From: Thermocatellispora tengchongensis
GTDB lineage: Bacteria; Actinomycetota; Actinomycetes; Streptosporangiales; Streptosporangiaceae
Assembly: GCF_014202315.1 (NCBI RefSeq)
Contig: NZ_JACHGN010000034.1
Coordinates: 1 to 64,000, forward strand
DNA: 64,000 nt
Direction: 5' to 3'
Position 1 is the first letter of the stretch; each line of letters begins with the position of its first letter. A program made the position numbers and the translations under genes. This document shows positions 16,496 through 25,862 of the stretch, piece after piece. Under the pieces are notes generated by a model. The model was given only the letters and a program-made list of their open reading frames with translations. It did no database searches and had not been told where the DNA came from.

Positions 16496-16726
16496 CGGCA
16501 CCCGGCCGCGGTAGCGGGCCCGCGGGCGTGGTGGGCGCGATCCGGGGCAACGGCAACCAACCGCTGCGGTTGCGGGACCGCGGGCGTGGAGGGGGCATCG
16601 GGGCACACGGCCGAGCGCGCTGCCCATGTGGGGGCGCGGCTTTCCCTGTGCCCCGGGCCACTACTGTCGGTCCTGTACGGCATGCTGCCTTCGATCATCG
16701 CCCCACCGAGTCGATCGAAGGACACC

Positions 16727-17902
16727 ATGGCGCGCCTGCTTCGCGGCATTGACGATGAGCTGTACGTTCAATACGGACATTTCACCCTCGGGGGGACCGA
16801 CCTGTCCCGGTTCACCAGCCCGGAGGGCTATCACTTCACCGCCGCGGTCCGGATGGAGGCGTGGGACGCGGAGCCGGCGCGGCCTGACGGGTCGTGGGAG
16901 CCGGTCGAGGAGTCGACGTTCGTGGCCGACAGTGGAGTGGTCCATCTGGTCGCCATGATGGACGAGCGGGGCCACGACTTCCTCATCGGCCCGCCGTACT
17001 TCGAGTACGGCGTGACCGCGCATGTCCAGGTGGACGGTGAGGGCGGCGTCGGTGGTGAGGACGCTGCTGATGAGCGGTGGCTGCTGCGGTTCTGGCCGAT
17101 CCGCGACGCGTTCGATCCGCTCAAGCACATGCGGGCCATGGAGCGCATCATCCGGATGCCCGAGGAGTACGTTCCGCTGCCTCTGCCGCCCGAGCTGCGG
17201 GCTCCGCCGCTGGAGCCCCGCCGGGTGCCCGTTCCCGTCTCCACCGCCCAGGAGTGGGCGGCCATGCGGCCGGGCGCGTTCGACGATCAGTTACGCCGGA
17301 CGCAGGCGCGGCTCGCGCGCCAGGGCGTCACCGTGCACGACTGGCTTCGCGAGCAGGGTGTGGATGTCGCCGATGACACGCCCATCACCGCCGAGCTCAT
17401 CGCCGACCTCCAGAAGCGCCCCGGCCGCTTCCGTGACCGCTACATCGACCGCTACTACGGGCGGGCCGTGCAGAGGGAGGCGCTGCCGCATGGTTTCGAG
17501 GGGTGGGAGCCCCACGTCCAGGAGGAGCGGCTGCGGGAACTCGCCGACGGCGAGCTCATCGCCGAGGCGCTGAATCCCCGTCGCGTCCCGGAGTTCTCCA
17601 TGCCCTACCAGCAGCGCGGCGTCGAGCGCCTGTATCCCGGGACCAGCCGGCGCCTCTGGCGCTGGGAGGACGAGATCATCGACGGTGAGCCGTTCGACGG
17701 GAACCTCCTGGTGGATCGGACGGTGCACGCCCGCGACCCGTACACCCGCCAGATCTATGTCTCGGGCATCGTGACGATCCTGCGCGCCGACCGCCGCAAC
17801 CGCCGCATGAACTGGTACGTCGTGCGCGACGCCGAGCCGCACGAGGCCGCCCGGGTCCGGTGCTCGGAGGCGACCTGGCAGGAGGAGGAGCCCGGACGGT
17901 GA
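16727..17902 (+). CDS. Hypothetical cytoplasmic protein
   Basis: 391 residues from an ATG with GAAGGA five bases upstream; longer versions would begin with unrelated sequence. There is no signal peptide or membrane segment. The sequence is acidic, rich in Arg-Glu-Trp, with repeated short forms such as RRVPEFSMPYQQRGVERLYP and a C-terminal part that could be a separate beta domain. I do not recognise a family. It stands alone between yajQ and the Tat-exported protein gene. A palindrome follows its stop codon. Confidence 0.7.
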   Translation: MARLLRGIDDELYVQYGHFTLGGTDLSRFTSPEGYHFTAAVRMEAWDAEPARPDGSWEPVEESTFVADSGVVHLVAMMDERGHDFLIGPPYFEYGVTAHVQVDGEGGVGGEDAADERWLLRFWPIRDAFDPLKHMRAMERIIRMPEEYVPLPLPPELRAPPLEPRRVPVPVSTAQEWAAMRPGAFDDQLRRTQARLARQGVTVHDWLREQGVDVADDTPITAELIADLQKRPGRFRDRYIDRYYGRAVQREALPHGFEGWEPHVQEERLRELADGELIAEALNPRRVPEFSMPYQQRGVERLYPGTSRRLWRWEDEIIDGEPFDGNLLVDRTVHARDPYTRQIYVSGIVTILRADRRNRRMNWYVVRDAEPHEAARVRCSEATWQEEEPGR

Positions 17903-17917
17903 TCAAGCGCCCTTGGT

Positions 17918-17935
17918 AATACGCATTAGCGTATT
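17918..17935. promoter_or_regulatory. AT-rich palindrome upstream of Tat protein gene
   Basis: AATACGC-ATTA-GCGTATT is a perfect 7-base inverted repeat in otherwise very GC-rich DNA, about 150 bases before the gene at 18083. It resembles a repressor operator rather than a terminator. Confidence 0.45.
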
Positions 17936-18082
17936 GACTCCCCGCCAAAGGGCGACTGAAGATGACATCTCACCGCAACCATTGCGAAACACCCATAACA
18001 CCGGCTTACCGCCGCGTGCCTTGCGGTTGCGGCGCTTCGGCGGGGTGCGCGGGATTCGTGTGGCCTGAGGAGTTGACCCCCC

Positions 18083-19996
18083 GTGACTCACGCGCGCCCT
18101 GATCTCGGTTCTTCCCCCTTCGTGTTCGGACGCAGGAGGCTGCTGGCCCTCGCCGCGGGTGCGGCGGCTCTCGCGGTGCTGCCGGGCAGGCGGGCGTACG
18201 GCGCTGTGGCCGGCGGGCCGCTGGCGGATCTGGCGCTGTTGCCGGAGGGGGCGCCGGATCGGCGGGCGTTCGCGCCCGCGGAGCAGCGGTACGCGCCGTA
18301 CCTGAAGACGCTGGCGCCGATGGTCAACGACATCGAGGACGTGAACCCCGACACGTACGGTTTCATGGCCGGCGGCTGGTGGCGTACGCCGGCCGCCTGG
18401 TACAACGCCCGGGTTCAGGAGCACGTCTACACGATGGCCTGGTTCTACGCCAACGCGCGGCCGTGGAACCCGTACGCCGGCGACCCCGCGCTGCTGGCGG
18501 CGCTGGACGCGGCGCTGGGGCACTACCTGAAGCTGCAGCATGACGACGGGTCGTGGCCGGAGTACAGCCCGAACGAGCACGGGCGGGCGCCGACGGGGTT
18601 CGGGCTGGGGTATCTCAGCAAGACGCTGGAGGTGTTGCGGGGAGCCGGGGCGCTGCCGGAGCGGCAGGAGCAGATCAGGCAGGCGCTGCGCAAGGCCATG
18701 GCCTGGTTCCTGGACCTGGAGAACCGGTCGGTGTGGCCCAAGCCGCTGGACTACGCGAACCAGAACACCTCGGGCCTGGCCGGGGCGGGGCTGGCGCTGA
18801 AGCTGGACCCGGACCCGGTGCTGCGGCAGAAGCTGACCGACGCCATCGCGGCGCTGGCGCGCGAGGGGCAGAGCCCGGCCGGGTACTTCTACGAGCCGCG
18901 CGGCACGGACATGAACTACAACTTCGAGGTCATGCTGCCGGAGATGGCCGAGACCTGGCACGCGACCGGCGATCCGGTGCTGGTGGACATGACGCGGAAG
19001 TTCACGGACTGGCTCGGGTACAACCTGATCCGGGAGCCCGACGGGTCTGGATATATCTGCAACGTCGCCATCTCGGCGCGGAGCCAGACCCGCTACTACG
19101 ACGACACCCGCATCGACCCCGACCGTACGAACCTGGGGTCGCTGTTCGTGCCCGAGGTGCCGGAGCTGGGGGCGTTCTTCAGCGCCCGGGAGGACCTGGC
19201 GGAGGCGCGGGCGGCGTGGGCCGCCGATCCCACCCCGGTCGCACAGCTCGCGAAGCAGGACACTTCACCGCGCATCCTCGCGCACGCGCCCTTCGGCGAG
19301 GCGATGCCGAGCCGCAAGGCCAAGCGCAAGGCGGTCGCGCGCCTGCCGTACCTGAAGCGCAAGCGGTTCGTGGAACTGCGCGAGGACCTGGGGCAGCAGT
19401 ACCTGTACGTACGCCGCCCCGGCCTCTACCTCGGCGGGCACTTCGGCACCCGGGCCACCTCGTACGCCCGGATGGGGCTCACCTTCCTGTGGCACCCCGA
19501 GGCCGGGATGGTGGTGCACTCGCTGAACAACAACAACCAGGGCTGCTGGGGGACCGTCCTGGCGAGCGGCGCGTTCGACGCGAACGGGAACCTGGCCGCG
19601 GAGTTCTCCGGGTTCGACGACGACGTGGTGGGCATCCGCTACCGCACGCCGAACTCCAGCGTCGTGACCGAGGTGTCCGTGTCGCGGAACTCCGTACGGC
19701 GGGTCGTGACCGCGACGTCCGCGGCCACCGAGCAGATCCCGCTGATCCTGCACCCCACCGACGTCGTCTCGTTCACGGACGGCACGCCGGTCGCGTACGG
19801 GGCGAACGCGACCGCCACCGCCAACGGGCTGGACCTGCGCCGCGGCCGGTCCCTCGTGAGTATCCGGTGGGGCGCCGCCCGCGCGGTGAACTTCCGGTTC
19901 GGCTCGTCCAGCTACATGCGGGACGGGAAGCGGCTGCTGCACGTGCTGCGCGTGCCGCACGAGGGGGCACTCGACGTGACGGTGGAGCTGGCCTGA
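18083..19996 (+). CDS. Tat-exported hypothetical protein, alpha/alpha-toroid-like
   Basis: 637 residues. The N-terminus carries a twin-arginine signal (FGRRRLLALAAGAAALAVLP) and a likely cleavage after AYGA. Residues about 75-330 are helical with aromatic blocks (YTMAWFYANARPWNPYAG, DDGSWPEYSPNEHGR, GTDMNYNFEVMLPEM). This resembles the (alpha/alpha) toroid of polysaccharide lyases and unsaturated glycosidases. The C-terminal part is beta-rich. Activity on a carbohydrate is inferred from fold-like features only; I cannot name catalytic residues. It starts with GTG and is followed 85 bases later by the aldo/keto reductase. Confidence 0.65.
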   Translation: MTHARPDLGSSPFVFGRRRLLALAAGAAALAVLPGRRAYGAVAGGPLADLALLPEGAPDRRAFAPAEQRYAPYLKTLAPMVNDIEDVNPDTYGFMAGGWWRTPAAWYNARVQEHVYTMAWFYANARPWNPYAGDPALLAALDAALGHYLKLQHDDGSWPEYSPNEHGRAPTGFGLGYLSKTLEVLRGAGALPERQEQIRQALRKAMAWFLDLENRSVWPKPLDYANQNTSGLAGAGLALKLDPDPVLRQKLTDAIAALAREGQSPAGYFYEPRGTDMNYNFEVMLPEMAETWHATGDPVLVDMTRKFTDWLGYNLIREPDGSGYICNVAISARSQTRYYDDTRIDPDRTNLGSLFVPEVPELGAFFSAREDLAEARAAWAADPTPVAQLAKQDTSPRILAHAPFGEAMPSRKAKRKAVARLPYLKRKRFVELREDLGQQYLYVRRPGLYLGGHFGTRATSYARMGLTFLWHPEAGMVVHSLNNNNQGCWGTVLASGAFDANGNLAAEFSGFDDDVVGIRYRTPNSSVVTEVSVSRNSVRRVVTATSAATEQIPLILHPTDVVSFTDGTPVAYGANATATANGLDLRRGRSLVSIRWGAARAVNFRFGSSSYMRDGKRLLHVLRVPHEGALDVTVELA

Positions 19997-20081
19997 TCGG
20001 CGGCCAGTAGCAGGATGTTCTTCGCGTGGGTACGGACGAGACTGGAAAGCCCCTCAGACGCCCATGAGAAGGACGTATGCC

Positions 20082-21119
20082 ATGGAATATCGCGTACTCG
20101 GCCGTACTGGTATCAAGGTCAGCCCGCTCTGCCTGGGCGCCATGATGTTCGGCTGGTTCGGCGAGCAGTCCCCGGAGCGCTCGGCCGAGATCATCGGCCG
20201 GGCGCTCGACGCCGGGATCAACTTCATCGACACCGCCGACGTGTACTCGCGCGGCCAGTCGGAGGAGTTCGTCGGTGAGGCGCTGGCGAAGGCGGGCGCG
20301 CGGGACCGGGTCGTGCTGGCCACCAAGTGCCACGGGCCGATGGGCGACGACCCGAACGAGCGGGGCAACTCGCGGCGGTGGATCATGCGGGCCGTGGAGG
20401 ACAGCCTGCGGCGGCTGCGTACGGACTACATCGACCTGTACCAGATCCACCGGCCCGACCCCGACACCGACATCGAGGAGACGCTGAGCGCGCTCACCGA
20501 CCTGGTGCGCTCGGGCAAGGTGCGGGCGATCGGGTCCTCCACGTTCCCGGCGTACCAGATCGTGGAGGCGCAGTGGGCGGCCGAGCGGCGCGGGTTCGAG
20601 CGGTTCCGGTGCGAGCAGCCGCCGTACTCGCTGCTCGTGCGCGGGATCGAGGCGGACGTGCTGCCCACCTGCGCCGCGTACGGGATGGGCGTGATCACCT
20701 GGAGCCCGCTGGCCGGCGGGTGGCTCAGCGGCCGGTACCGGCTGGGGCAGGACGTGCCGCGCAGCCGCCGCGCCGAGCGCATTCCCGGCAGGTACGACAT
20801 GTCGCTGCCCGCCAACCAGCGCAAGCTGGAGCTCGCCGAGGCGTTCGCCGTGCTGGCGGAGGAGTCGGGGCTGACCCTGATCCAGCTCGCGGTGGCGTTC
20901 ACGCTCAACCACCCGGCCGTGACCTCGGCGATCATCGGGCCGCGCACGATGGAGCATCTGGAGAGCCAGCTCGCGGCGGCGGACGTACGGCTGAGCGCGG
21001 ACGTGCTGGACCGCATCGACGAGATCGTGCCGCCCGGCGTGAACGTGAACCGGGAGGACGCCGGATGGCAGCACCCGGCCCTCACCGAGCCCGCGCTGCG
21101 GCGGCGGACGACCCGGTAA
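20082..21119 (+). CDS. Aldo/keto reductase
   Basis: 345 residues. The family tetrad is visible: Asp and Tyr in NFIDTADVYSRG, Lys in VLATKCHG, His in LYQIHRPD. The NADPH-binding tail includes AIIGPRTMEHLE. It begins EYRVLGRTGIKVSPLCLGAM, typical of the AKR11/YhdN-like group acting on small carbonyl compounds. The ATG with GAAGGA upstream was chosen over an ATG six codons earlier. The substrate is not predictable. Confidence 0.92.
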   Translation: MEYRVLGRTGIKVSPLCLGAMMFGWFGEQSPERSAEIIGRALDAGINFIDTADVYSRGQSEEFVGEALAKAGARDRVVLATKCHGPMGDDPNERGNSRRWIMRAVEDSLRRLRTDYIDLYQIHRPDPDTDIEETLSALTDLVRSGKVRAIGSSTFPAYQIVEAQWAAERRGFERFRCEQPPYSLLVRGIEADVLPTCAAYGMGVITWSPLAGGWLSGRYRLGQDVPRSRRAERIPGRYDMSLPANQRKLELAEAFAVLAEESGLTLIQLAVAFTLNHPAVTSAIIGPRTMEHLESQLAAADVRLSADVLDRIDEIVPPGVNVNREDAGWQHPALTEPALRRRTTR

Positions 21120-21163
21120 AAATGCCTCGTGCGGGGGCGAGGACCGCAGTTACCGTCAACGGC

Positions 21164-21541
21164 ATGCGACTCAACCACCTCGCCCTCGCCGTGCGCGACA
21201 TCGAGCGGTCGCGGCGGTTCTATGAGACCTTCTTCGGATTCGGCGCCGGACCGGCCACGTCGTACGACGACGGCACGCTGATCATCAGGGACGCGGACGG
21301 GTTCGATCTGGCTCTGCACCCCGATCCGGAGCCCCGCAAGGTGCCGGATTTCCAGCATTTCGGATTCACCTGCCGGGACGTCGCCGAGCGGCTCGCCGCA
21401 CTTGAGGACGCTGGCGTGCCGATCGTGGAGCGCTGGTCGGAGCCGGGGTTCGACAGTTTCAAGTGCCTCGATCCGGACGGGTACGTCGTGGAGGTGTACT
21501 GGGAGGAGACCACGTCCCAGGATTCGGACACCTCTCGCTAA
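21164..21541 (+). CDS. VOC-superfamily (glyoxalase/dioxygenase-like) protein
   Basis: 125 residues in a single VOC domain: MRLNHLALAVRDIERSRRFY at the start, the metal-site His in FQHFGFTC, and the Glu in GYVVEVYW near the end. Members include glyoxalases, extradiol dioxygenases and resistance proteins, so the substrate cannot be given. It lies 44 bases after the aldo/keto reductase on the same strand and may share its transcript. Confidence 0.85.
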   Translation: MRLNHLALAVRDIERSRRFYETFFGFGAGPATSYDDGTLIIRDADGFDLALHPDPEPRKVPDFQHFGFTCRDVAERLAALEDAGVPIVERWSEPGFDSFKCLDPDGYVVEVYWEETTSQDSDTSR

Positions 21542-21559
21542 TATCCCTAAAGCGGATAT
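21541..21559. promoter_or_regulatory. Palindrome upstream of PNPOx-like gene
   Basis: ATATCC-N7-GGATAT lies between the VOC stop and the ATG at 21570. It is AT-rich for this genome and could be an operator or part of the promoter of the next gene. Confidence 0.4.
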
Positions 21560-21569
21560 ATTCGAATTT

Positions 21570-22145
21570 ATGGGGAAAATTTACGACAGTTTGTCGGAGC
21601 GGCTGCGGAGCTTCATCGCCGCGCAGCCCGTCTACTTCGTGGGAACCGCCCCGAATGAGGGCGGTCACGTGAACATCTCCCCCAAGGGGTACGCCGACAC
21701 GTTCGCGGTACTCGGCGACACGACCGTGGCCTACCTCGACCTCGACGGCAGCGGCGTCGAGACGATCGCCCACATCCGCGACAACGGGCGCATCACCATC
21801 ATGTTCTGCGCCTTTACTGGGCCGCCCAACATCCTCCGCCTGTACGGCACCGGCCGCGTCGTCACGCCGCTCGACCCGGAGTTCCCCGACCTGCTCAAGC
21901 ACTTCGGGCCCCACCCGGGCGTGCGCTCGGTCATCGTCGTGGAATGCGACCGGATCAGCGACTCGTGCGGCTTCTCCGTGCCGTTCATGACCTTCGACCA
22001 GGACCGTACGCTGCTCGACGAGTGGGCCGGGCGCAAGGACATCCAGCAAAAGCGCGCGTACCGGGCCAAGAACAACCGCGAGAGCATCGACGGCCTGCCC
22101 GCCCTTGCCCCCGCCGAGACCGACCCGGTGCACCAGCACTCCTGA
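21570..22145 (+). CDS. Pyridoxamine 5'-phosphate oxidase-like flavin protein
   Basis: 191 residues with a split-barrel FMN-binding fold: YFVGTAPNEGGHVNISPKGY, TVAYLDLDGSGVETIAHIRD and RITIMFCAFTGPPNILRLYG are the conserved strands. Relatives bind FMN or F420, and most are uncharacterised reductases; true PdxH activity is unlikely given the sequence. The ATG at 21570 was chosen for its fit to the family N-terminus. The gene ends at a strong bidirectional hairpin shared with htpX. Confidence 0.85.
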   Translation: MGKIYDSLSERLRSFIAAQPVYFVGTAPNEGGHVNISPKGYADTFAVLGDTTVAYLDLDGSGVETIAHIRDNGRITIMFCAFTGPPNILRLYGTGRVVTPLDPEFPDLLKHFGPHPGVRSVIVVECDRISDSCGFSVPFMTFDQDRTLLDEWAGRKDIQQKRAYRAKNNRESIDGLPALAPAETDPVHQHS

Positions 22146-22186
22146 CCCGGCGGGACGCTACGCTCTCCGCAGGGGCCCCACATGCG

Positions 22187-22227
22187 TACGGCTCCCGCCC
22201 GAGGTGAAGCCGAGCGGGAGCCGTACT
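22187..22227. terminator. Bidirectional terminator between PNPOx-like gene and htpX
   Basis: GTACGGCTCCCGC (22187-22199) and GCGGGAGCCGTAC (22215-22227) form a perfect 13-base stem between two convergent genes. Confidence 0.85.
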
Positions 22228-22240
22228 CGAAACCGGCCGG

Positions 22241-23092
22241 TCAGCGGCGGTAGCCCGCCATGCGCTCCAGCCGCGCGATCCGATCGGCGATCGGCGGGTG
22301 GGTGGAGAACAGGCGGCCGATGTTGTCGCCGCGGAACGGGTTGGCGATCATCATGTGCGACGCCGACGCCAGCCTGCCGTTCTCGGGCAGCGGCAACTGA
22401 CGCGCACCCATCTCGATCTTCCTGAGCGCACTGGCCAGCCCGAGCGGGTCGCCGGTCAGCCGCGCGCCCGACTCGTCGGCCTGGTACTCCCGCGAGCGCG
22501 AGATGGCCATCTGGATCATCCCGGCCGCGACCGGCCCCAGGACCATCATCAGCAGCGCGCCGAGGAAACCCGGCCCCTCGTCGTCGTCCGATCCCCCGAA
22601 GAAGACCGCGATGTACCCGAAGTAGGTGATCATCGTCGCGAGCGCCCCGGCCACCGAGGAGATCAGGATGTCGCGGTTGTACACATGTGACAGCTCATGC
22701 CCGATGACACCGCGCAGCTCGCGCTCGTCGAGCAACTGCGTGATCCCGTACGTGACGCACACCGCGGCGTTGCGCGGGTTGCGCCCGGTCGCGAACGCGT
22801 TGGGCTGCAAGGTCGGCGAGACGTAGAGACGGGGCATCGGCTGCCTGGCCTCGGTCGAAAGCTCGCGTACGATCCGGTACAGAACGGGCTGTTCCACCTC
22901 CCCCACCGGACGCGCGCGCATCGCCGACAGCGCGATCCGATCGGAGAAGAAGTAGGCCACGCCGTTGGACAGCAACACCAGCACGACCGCGATCTGCACA
23001 CCGGTCCCGCCACCCAGCCATGCCCCGACCGTCACGATCAACGCGGAGAGAGCGCCAAGAAGGACCGCAGTCCGCAAACCGTTGTGGTGCAT
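22241..23092 (-). CDS. htpX: HtpX membrane zinc metalloprotease
   Basis: 283 residues, full length. Two N-terminal membrane segments (about 8-25 and 32-50) precede the zinc motif [15 protein letters not shown] (HExxH). Two further hydrophobic segments follow, then the downstream Glu region [10 protein letters not shown]. HtpX degrades misfolded membrane proteins. The ATG at 23092 has GGGGG five bases upstream, deciding against a start 16 codons earlier. The neighbouring complex I/kor cluster with htpX recalls a conserved arrangement in Streptomyces (from memory). Confidence 0.93.
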   Translation of the reverse strand: MHHNGLRTAVLLGALSALIVTVGAWLGGGTGVQIAVVLVLLSNGVAYFFSDRIALSAMRARPVGEVEQPVLYRIVRELSTEARQPMPRLYVSPTLQPNAFATGRNPRNAAVCVTYGITQLLDERELRGVIGHELSHVYNRDILISSVAGALATMITYFGYIAVFFGGSDDDEGPGFLGALLMMVLGPVAAGMIQMAISRSREYQADESGARLTGDPLGLASALRKIEMGARQLPLPENGRLASASHMMIANPFRGDNIGRLFSTHPPIADRIARLERMAGYRR

Positions 23093-23870
23093 GAGGCACC
23101 CCCTTTCGCTTGATGCGGGCTCGTACTTTCCAACGCGCACGCCCGACCCGGCGTTCCCGCCCCACGCCCTGGTCCCCCCTCATAGCGGGCCTTTCCCGGG
23201 AGGCGAGAGCCGCCGCGCCCGGCATGCGGCGGTTTGGCGTACGAGGGCGTGGGCGGTTCATGGAGGCATGTCACAGGGTGTGGGGCATGGGGGGTGGCAT
23301 GCGGGTCCAGCGTGCAGGGCACGGTGTGCGGCGCAGGGCAGAAGCAGGGGCCCGAGGCACAAGGTGCGACGCGAGGCACATGTGGATGGCGCCGGCGCTG
23401 CGGGTGGCGCGTGGGCCTGCGGGCCGTGCTGCGCGTTGGGTCGCGCTCAGGGGTAAGTCGCGGTGCGCGGTCGTGCGGGCCATGCTCGACGTGTTGATCA
23501 TTGCCCCGACGTACGGGCCGTGCTCCGGCTACGGCCCCGCCCTGCCGGGGCGGCCTGCCCGCAAATGCGGGCCGTGCCCGGACATGCGGGCCGTGCCCGG
23601 ACATGCGGGCCGTGCCCGGACATGCGGCCACGCCTGACGTGTGGGCACACCTACACACCGCGGCCACCCCGAGCAACACCGACACGCACCGTAGGGCCAG
23701 CATGCACCGTCCCCACCCTCCAGTACCACCTACACGGACGGCACGACCACAGGCACCGTCCCCACCCACACCACCACACACGTACAGCACCGCCGGTATG
23801 CCCGCGCACGGCCGGCGCCATCAGGCACAGCCGACGCCCGAGCGCAGCGCGTCGCAGCGTGCAGAGGGCC
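23093..23870. other. 778-base gap between htpX and nuoN with tandem repeats
   Basis: No gene is supported on either strand: the open frames are G/C-skew artefacts without ribosome sites. The central part carries a 19-base tandem repeat (23565-23634). The rest is a GT/CA-biased, low-complexity sequence. The htpX promoter must lie at its left end. An untranslated tail of the nuo transcript or a small RNA could occupy the rest. Confidence 0.5.
23565..23634. repeat. 19-base tandem repeat
   Basis: The unit ATGCGGGCCGTGCCCGGAC starts at 23565, 23584 and 23603, with a fourth, diverging copy at 23622. The 19-base period is not a multiple of three, which argues against coding. Degenerate relatives lie just upstream. 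Confidence 0.8.
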
Positions 23871-25862
23871 TCAGCCGGGGAAGGCAGGCGGGAGGAGGTC
23901 GAAGACCGCTTGCGGGGCGAGGGAGAAGGCGATGGCCACACCCACCGCGATCACGATCGCGACGCCAACCGGAGTCGCCCACTCCCGGGCGGCGGTAGTG
24001 GCACCCGTGGCGGCGGGCACTGGCGCGGCTTCCGGTGCGCCGGGCGCCGGGGGAGCCTCCGTTGCGAGTGGCGCTGGTGCGATGTCCCTGGTGCCGGGCA
24101 CCGGCCCAGCGTTGCCCGTGCCGGACACCGGGCCGGCGTCCCCCGAGCCGGGTCGCACCTGCGCAGCGTTACCCGTGCCGGGCGTCGGCCCAGCGTCCCC
24201 TGTGCTGGGCACCTGTACAGCATCCCCAGTGCTTGGTACCGGCGCGATCGACATCGGCACGGCGGCCGGTACGACGGGCTGGGCGCGCAGGGCAGCCGGC
24301 GTTGACGCGGTGGGAATCGCCGCAGGGGCGGGCGGGGTGAACAGGCGCGCGGTCCAGGCCACGTAGTAGTAGAGGCCGATCACGGTGTTGACCGCCATGA
24401 CGATCGCCAGTACGACGCCGCCACCATCGACGATCTCGCGGAACACGACGATCTTGGCGAACAGGCCGGCCAGGCCCGGTGGCAGCCCGGCCAGGCAGAT
24501 CAGGCAGAAGGCCAGCGCGAGGGCCGCGGCCGGGTTGCGGCGGGCCAGCCCGCGGTAGGCGTCCAGGTCACCGGGCTCCTGGGCGCCTGCCTCTGCTCCG
24601 CTCTGGGAAGGGCCGCGGGCCTGCCCGGGCGCAGAAGACGCCTGTGCGAGCACGCCGGGCTCCTGCCCGAGCGCGCCCGGCCCCTGAGTGGACGGGCGGG
24701 AGTCCTGGGCGAGCGCGCCGGCGGGTTCGGCCGGGAGTGCGGTGGGGGCGGGGTGGCGGGTGACGTGCATGACCACGGCGAAGGCGCCTAGGTTCATCGC
24801 CGCGTAGAAGACCAGGTACGCGACCGACGCGCCCGTGGCGGCGGGGCCGGTCGCGGCGGCCACGCCCAGGGGGGCGAGGATGTAGCCCGACTGCGCGACC
24901 GAGGACCAGGCGAGCAGGCGTACGGCGTGGCGCTGGCGGAGGGCGAGGAGGTTGCCGGCCGTCATGGTGAGGGCGGAGATCGCGGCCACCAGGGGGGCCC
25001 AGACGTGCGCCTGCTCGGACAGGGCCAGGGCGAGCAGGAGGATGAGCCCGGCGAAGCCGACGGCCTTGGAGATGACCGAGAGCAGGGCCGCGACCGGGAT
25101 CGGGGCGCCCTGATAGACGTCGCCCGCCCAGGCGTGGAACGGCACCGCCGCCACCTTGAACGCGAAGCCGGCCAGGACCAGCACCACGCCGACCGTGGCC
25201 ACCGGCGGGGCGTCGGCGGGGATCGCCAGTCGGTCGAGGTAGACGGTGCCGGTCAGGCCGTACAGGAGCGAGACGCCGAACAGCATCACCGCCGTGGAGA
25301 CCACCGAGACCAGGAAGAGCTTGACCGCCGCCTCGGAGGAGCGGCCGTCGTAGCGTTTGAGGGCGGTGAGCGCGAACACCGGCAGGGAGACGAGTTCGAG
25401 CGCCACCACGAGCATGACGAGGTCGCGGGCGGCCGGGAGCGCGACCGCGCCCACGAGCGTGCACAGGGTGAGGAAGTACCACTCCCCCGCCGGGATGCGG
25501 CCGTCGGCGAGTTCGCCCATGGAGAGCAGCACGACGACGACGGCCGCCGCGAGCACCAGCCCGGCGAGGACCAGGGCGAAGGAGTCCACGACGTAGGAGC
25601 AGGGCGGCTCGCCCGATGCCAGGCCCGGCGGGACGCAGAACGTGCGACGCACCCCTCCGGTGAGGGCCTGCGCGGCCACCGCCGCCAGTGCGGCGAGCAC
25701 CCCGGCCAGCGTGACCAGGCCCAGCAGGGTCCGGCCGCTCAGCCTGGTCTCCCTTCCTGGGGTGGGAGCGGGCAGGAAGGCGTCCAGCAGCAGTACGGCC
25801 GCGGCCGTGACGGCGAGGATCAGTGCCGGGGCGATTGCGGCGTAGTCGATGGTCTGGATCAT
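23871..25862 (-). CDS. nuoN: NADH-quinone oxidoreductase subunit N, with two low-complexity insertions
   Basis: 663 residues, about 150 longer than usual. It is an antiporter-like proton-pumping subunit of complex I with some 14 membrane helices; KVAAVPFHAWAGDVYQGAPI and LLAWSSVAQSGYIL are family motifs. Two Pro/Ala/Gly/Thr-rich insertions interrupt loops: residues about 370-431 and about 510-625. The second has repeated STGDAGP and GTGNAGP forms. The membrane segments around them are intact, so the protein may still function. The ATG overlaps the nuoM stop (ATGA). It is the last gene of the operon. Confidence 0.92.
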   Translation of the reverse strand: MIQTIDYAAIAPALILAVTAAAVLLLDAFLPAPTPGRETRLSGRTLLGLVTLAGVLAALAAVAAQALTGGVRRTFCVPPGLASGEPPCSYVVDSFALVLAGLVLAAAVVVVLLSMGELADGRIPAGEWYFLTLCTLVGAVALPAARDLVMLVVALELVSLPVFALTALKRYDGRSSEAAVKLFLVSVVSTAVMLFGVSLLYGLTGTVYLDRLAIPADAPPVATVGVVLVLAGFAFKVAAVPFHAWAGDVYQGAPIPVAALLSVISKAVGFAGLILLLALALSEQAHVWAPLVAAISALTMTAGNLLALRQRHAVRLLAWSSVAQSGYILAPLGVAAATGPAATGASVAYLVFYAAMNLGAFAVVMHVTRHPAPTALPAEPAGALAQDSRPSTQGPGALGQEPGVLAQASSAPGQARGPSQSGAEAGAQEPGDLDAYRGLARRNPAAALALAFCLICLAGLPPGLAGLFAKIVVFREIVDGGGVVLAIVMAVNTVIGLYYYVAWTARLFTPPAPAAIPTASTPAALRAQPVVPAAVPMSIAPVPSTGDAVQVPSTGDAGPTPGTGNAAQVRPGSGDAGPVSGTGNAGPVPGTRDIAPAPLATEAPPAPGAPEAAPVPAATGATTAAREWATPVGVAIVIAVGVAIAFSLAPQAVFDLLPPAFPG

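Noticed and set aside
23565-23634. CRISPR array or phage-like repeat
   Set aside because: Pure 19-base tandem repeat with no spacers and no cas genes.
23093-23870. Several open frames of 60-250 codons in the htpX-nuoN gap
   Set aside because: Composition is typical of GC-rich spurious frames; they lack ribosome sites and cross the 19-base tandem repeat.
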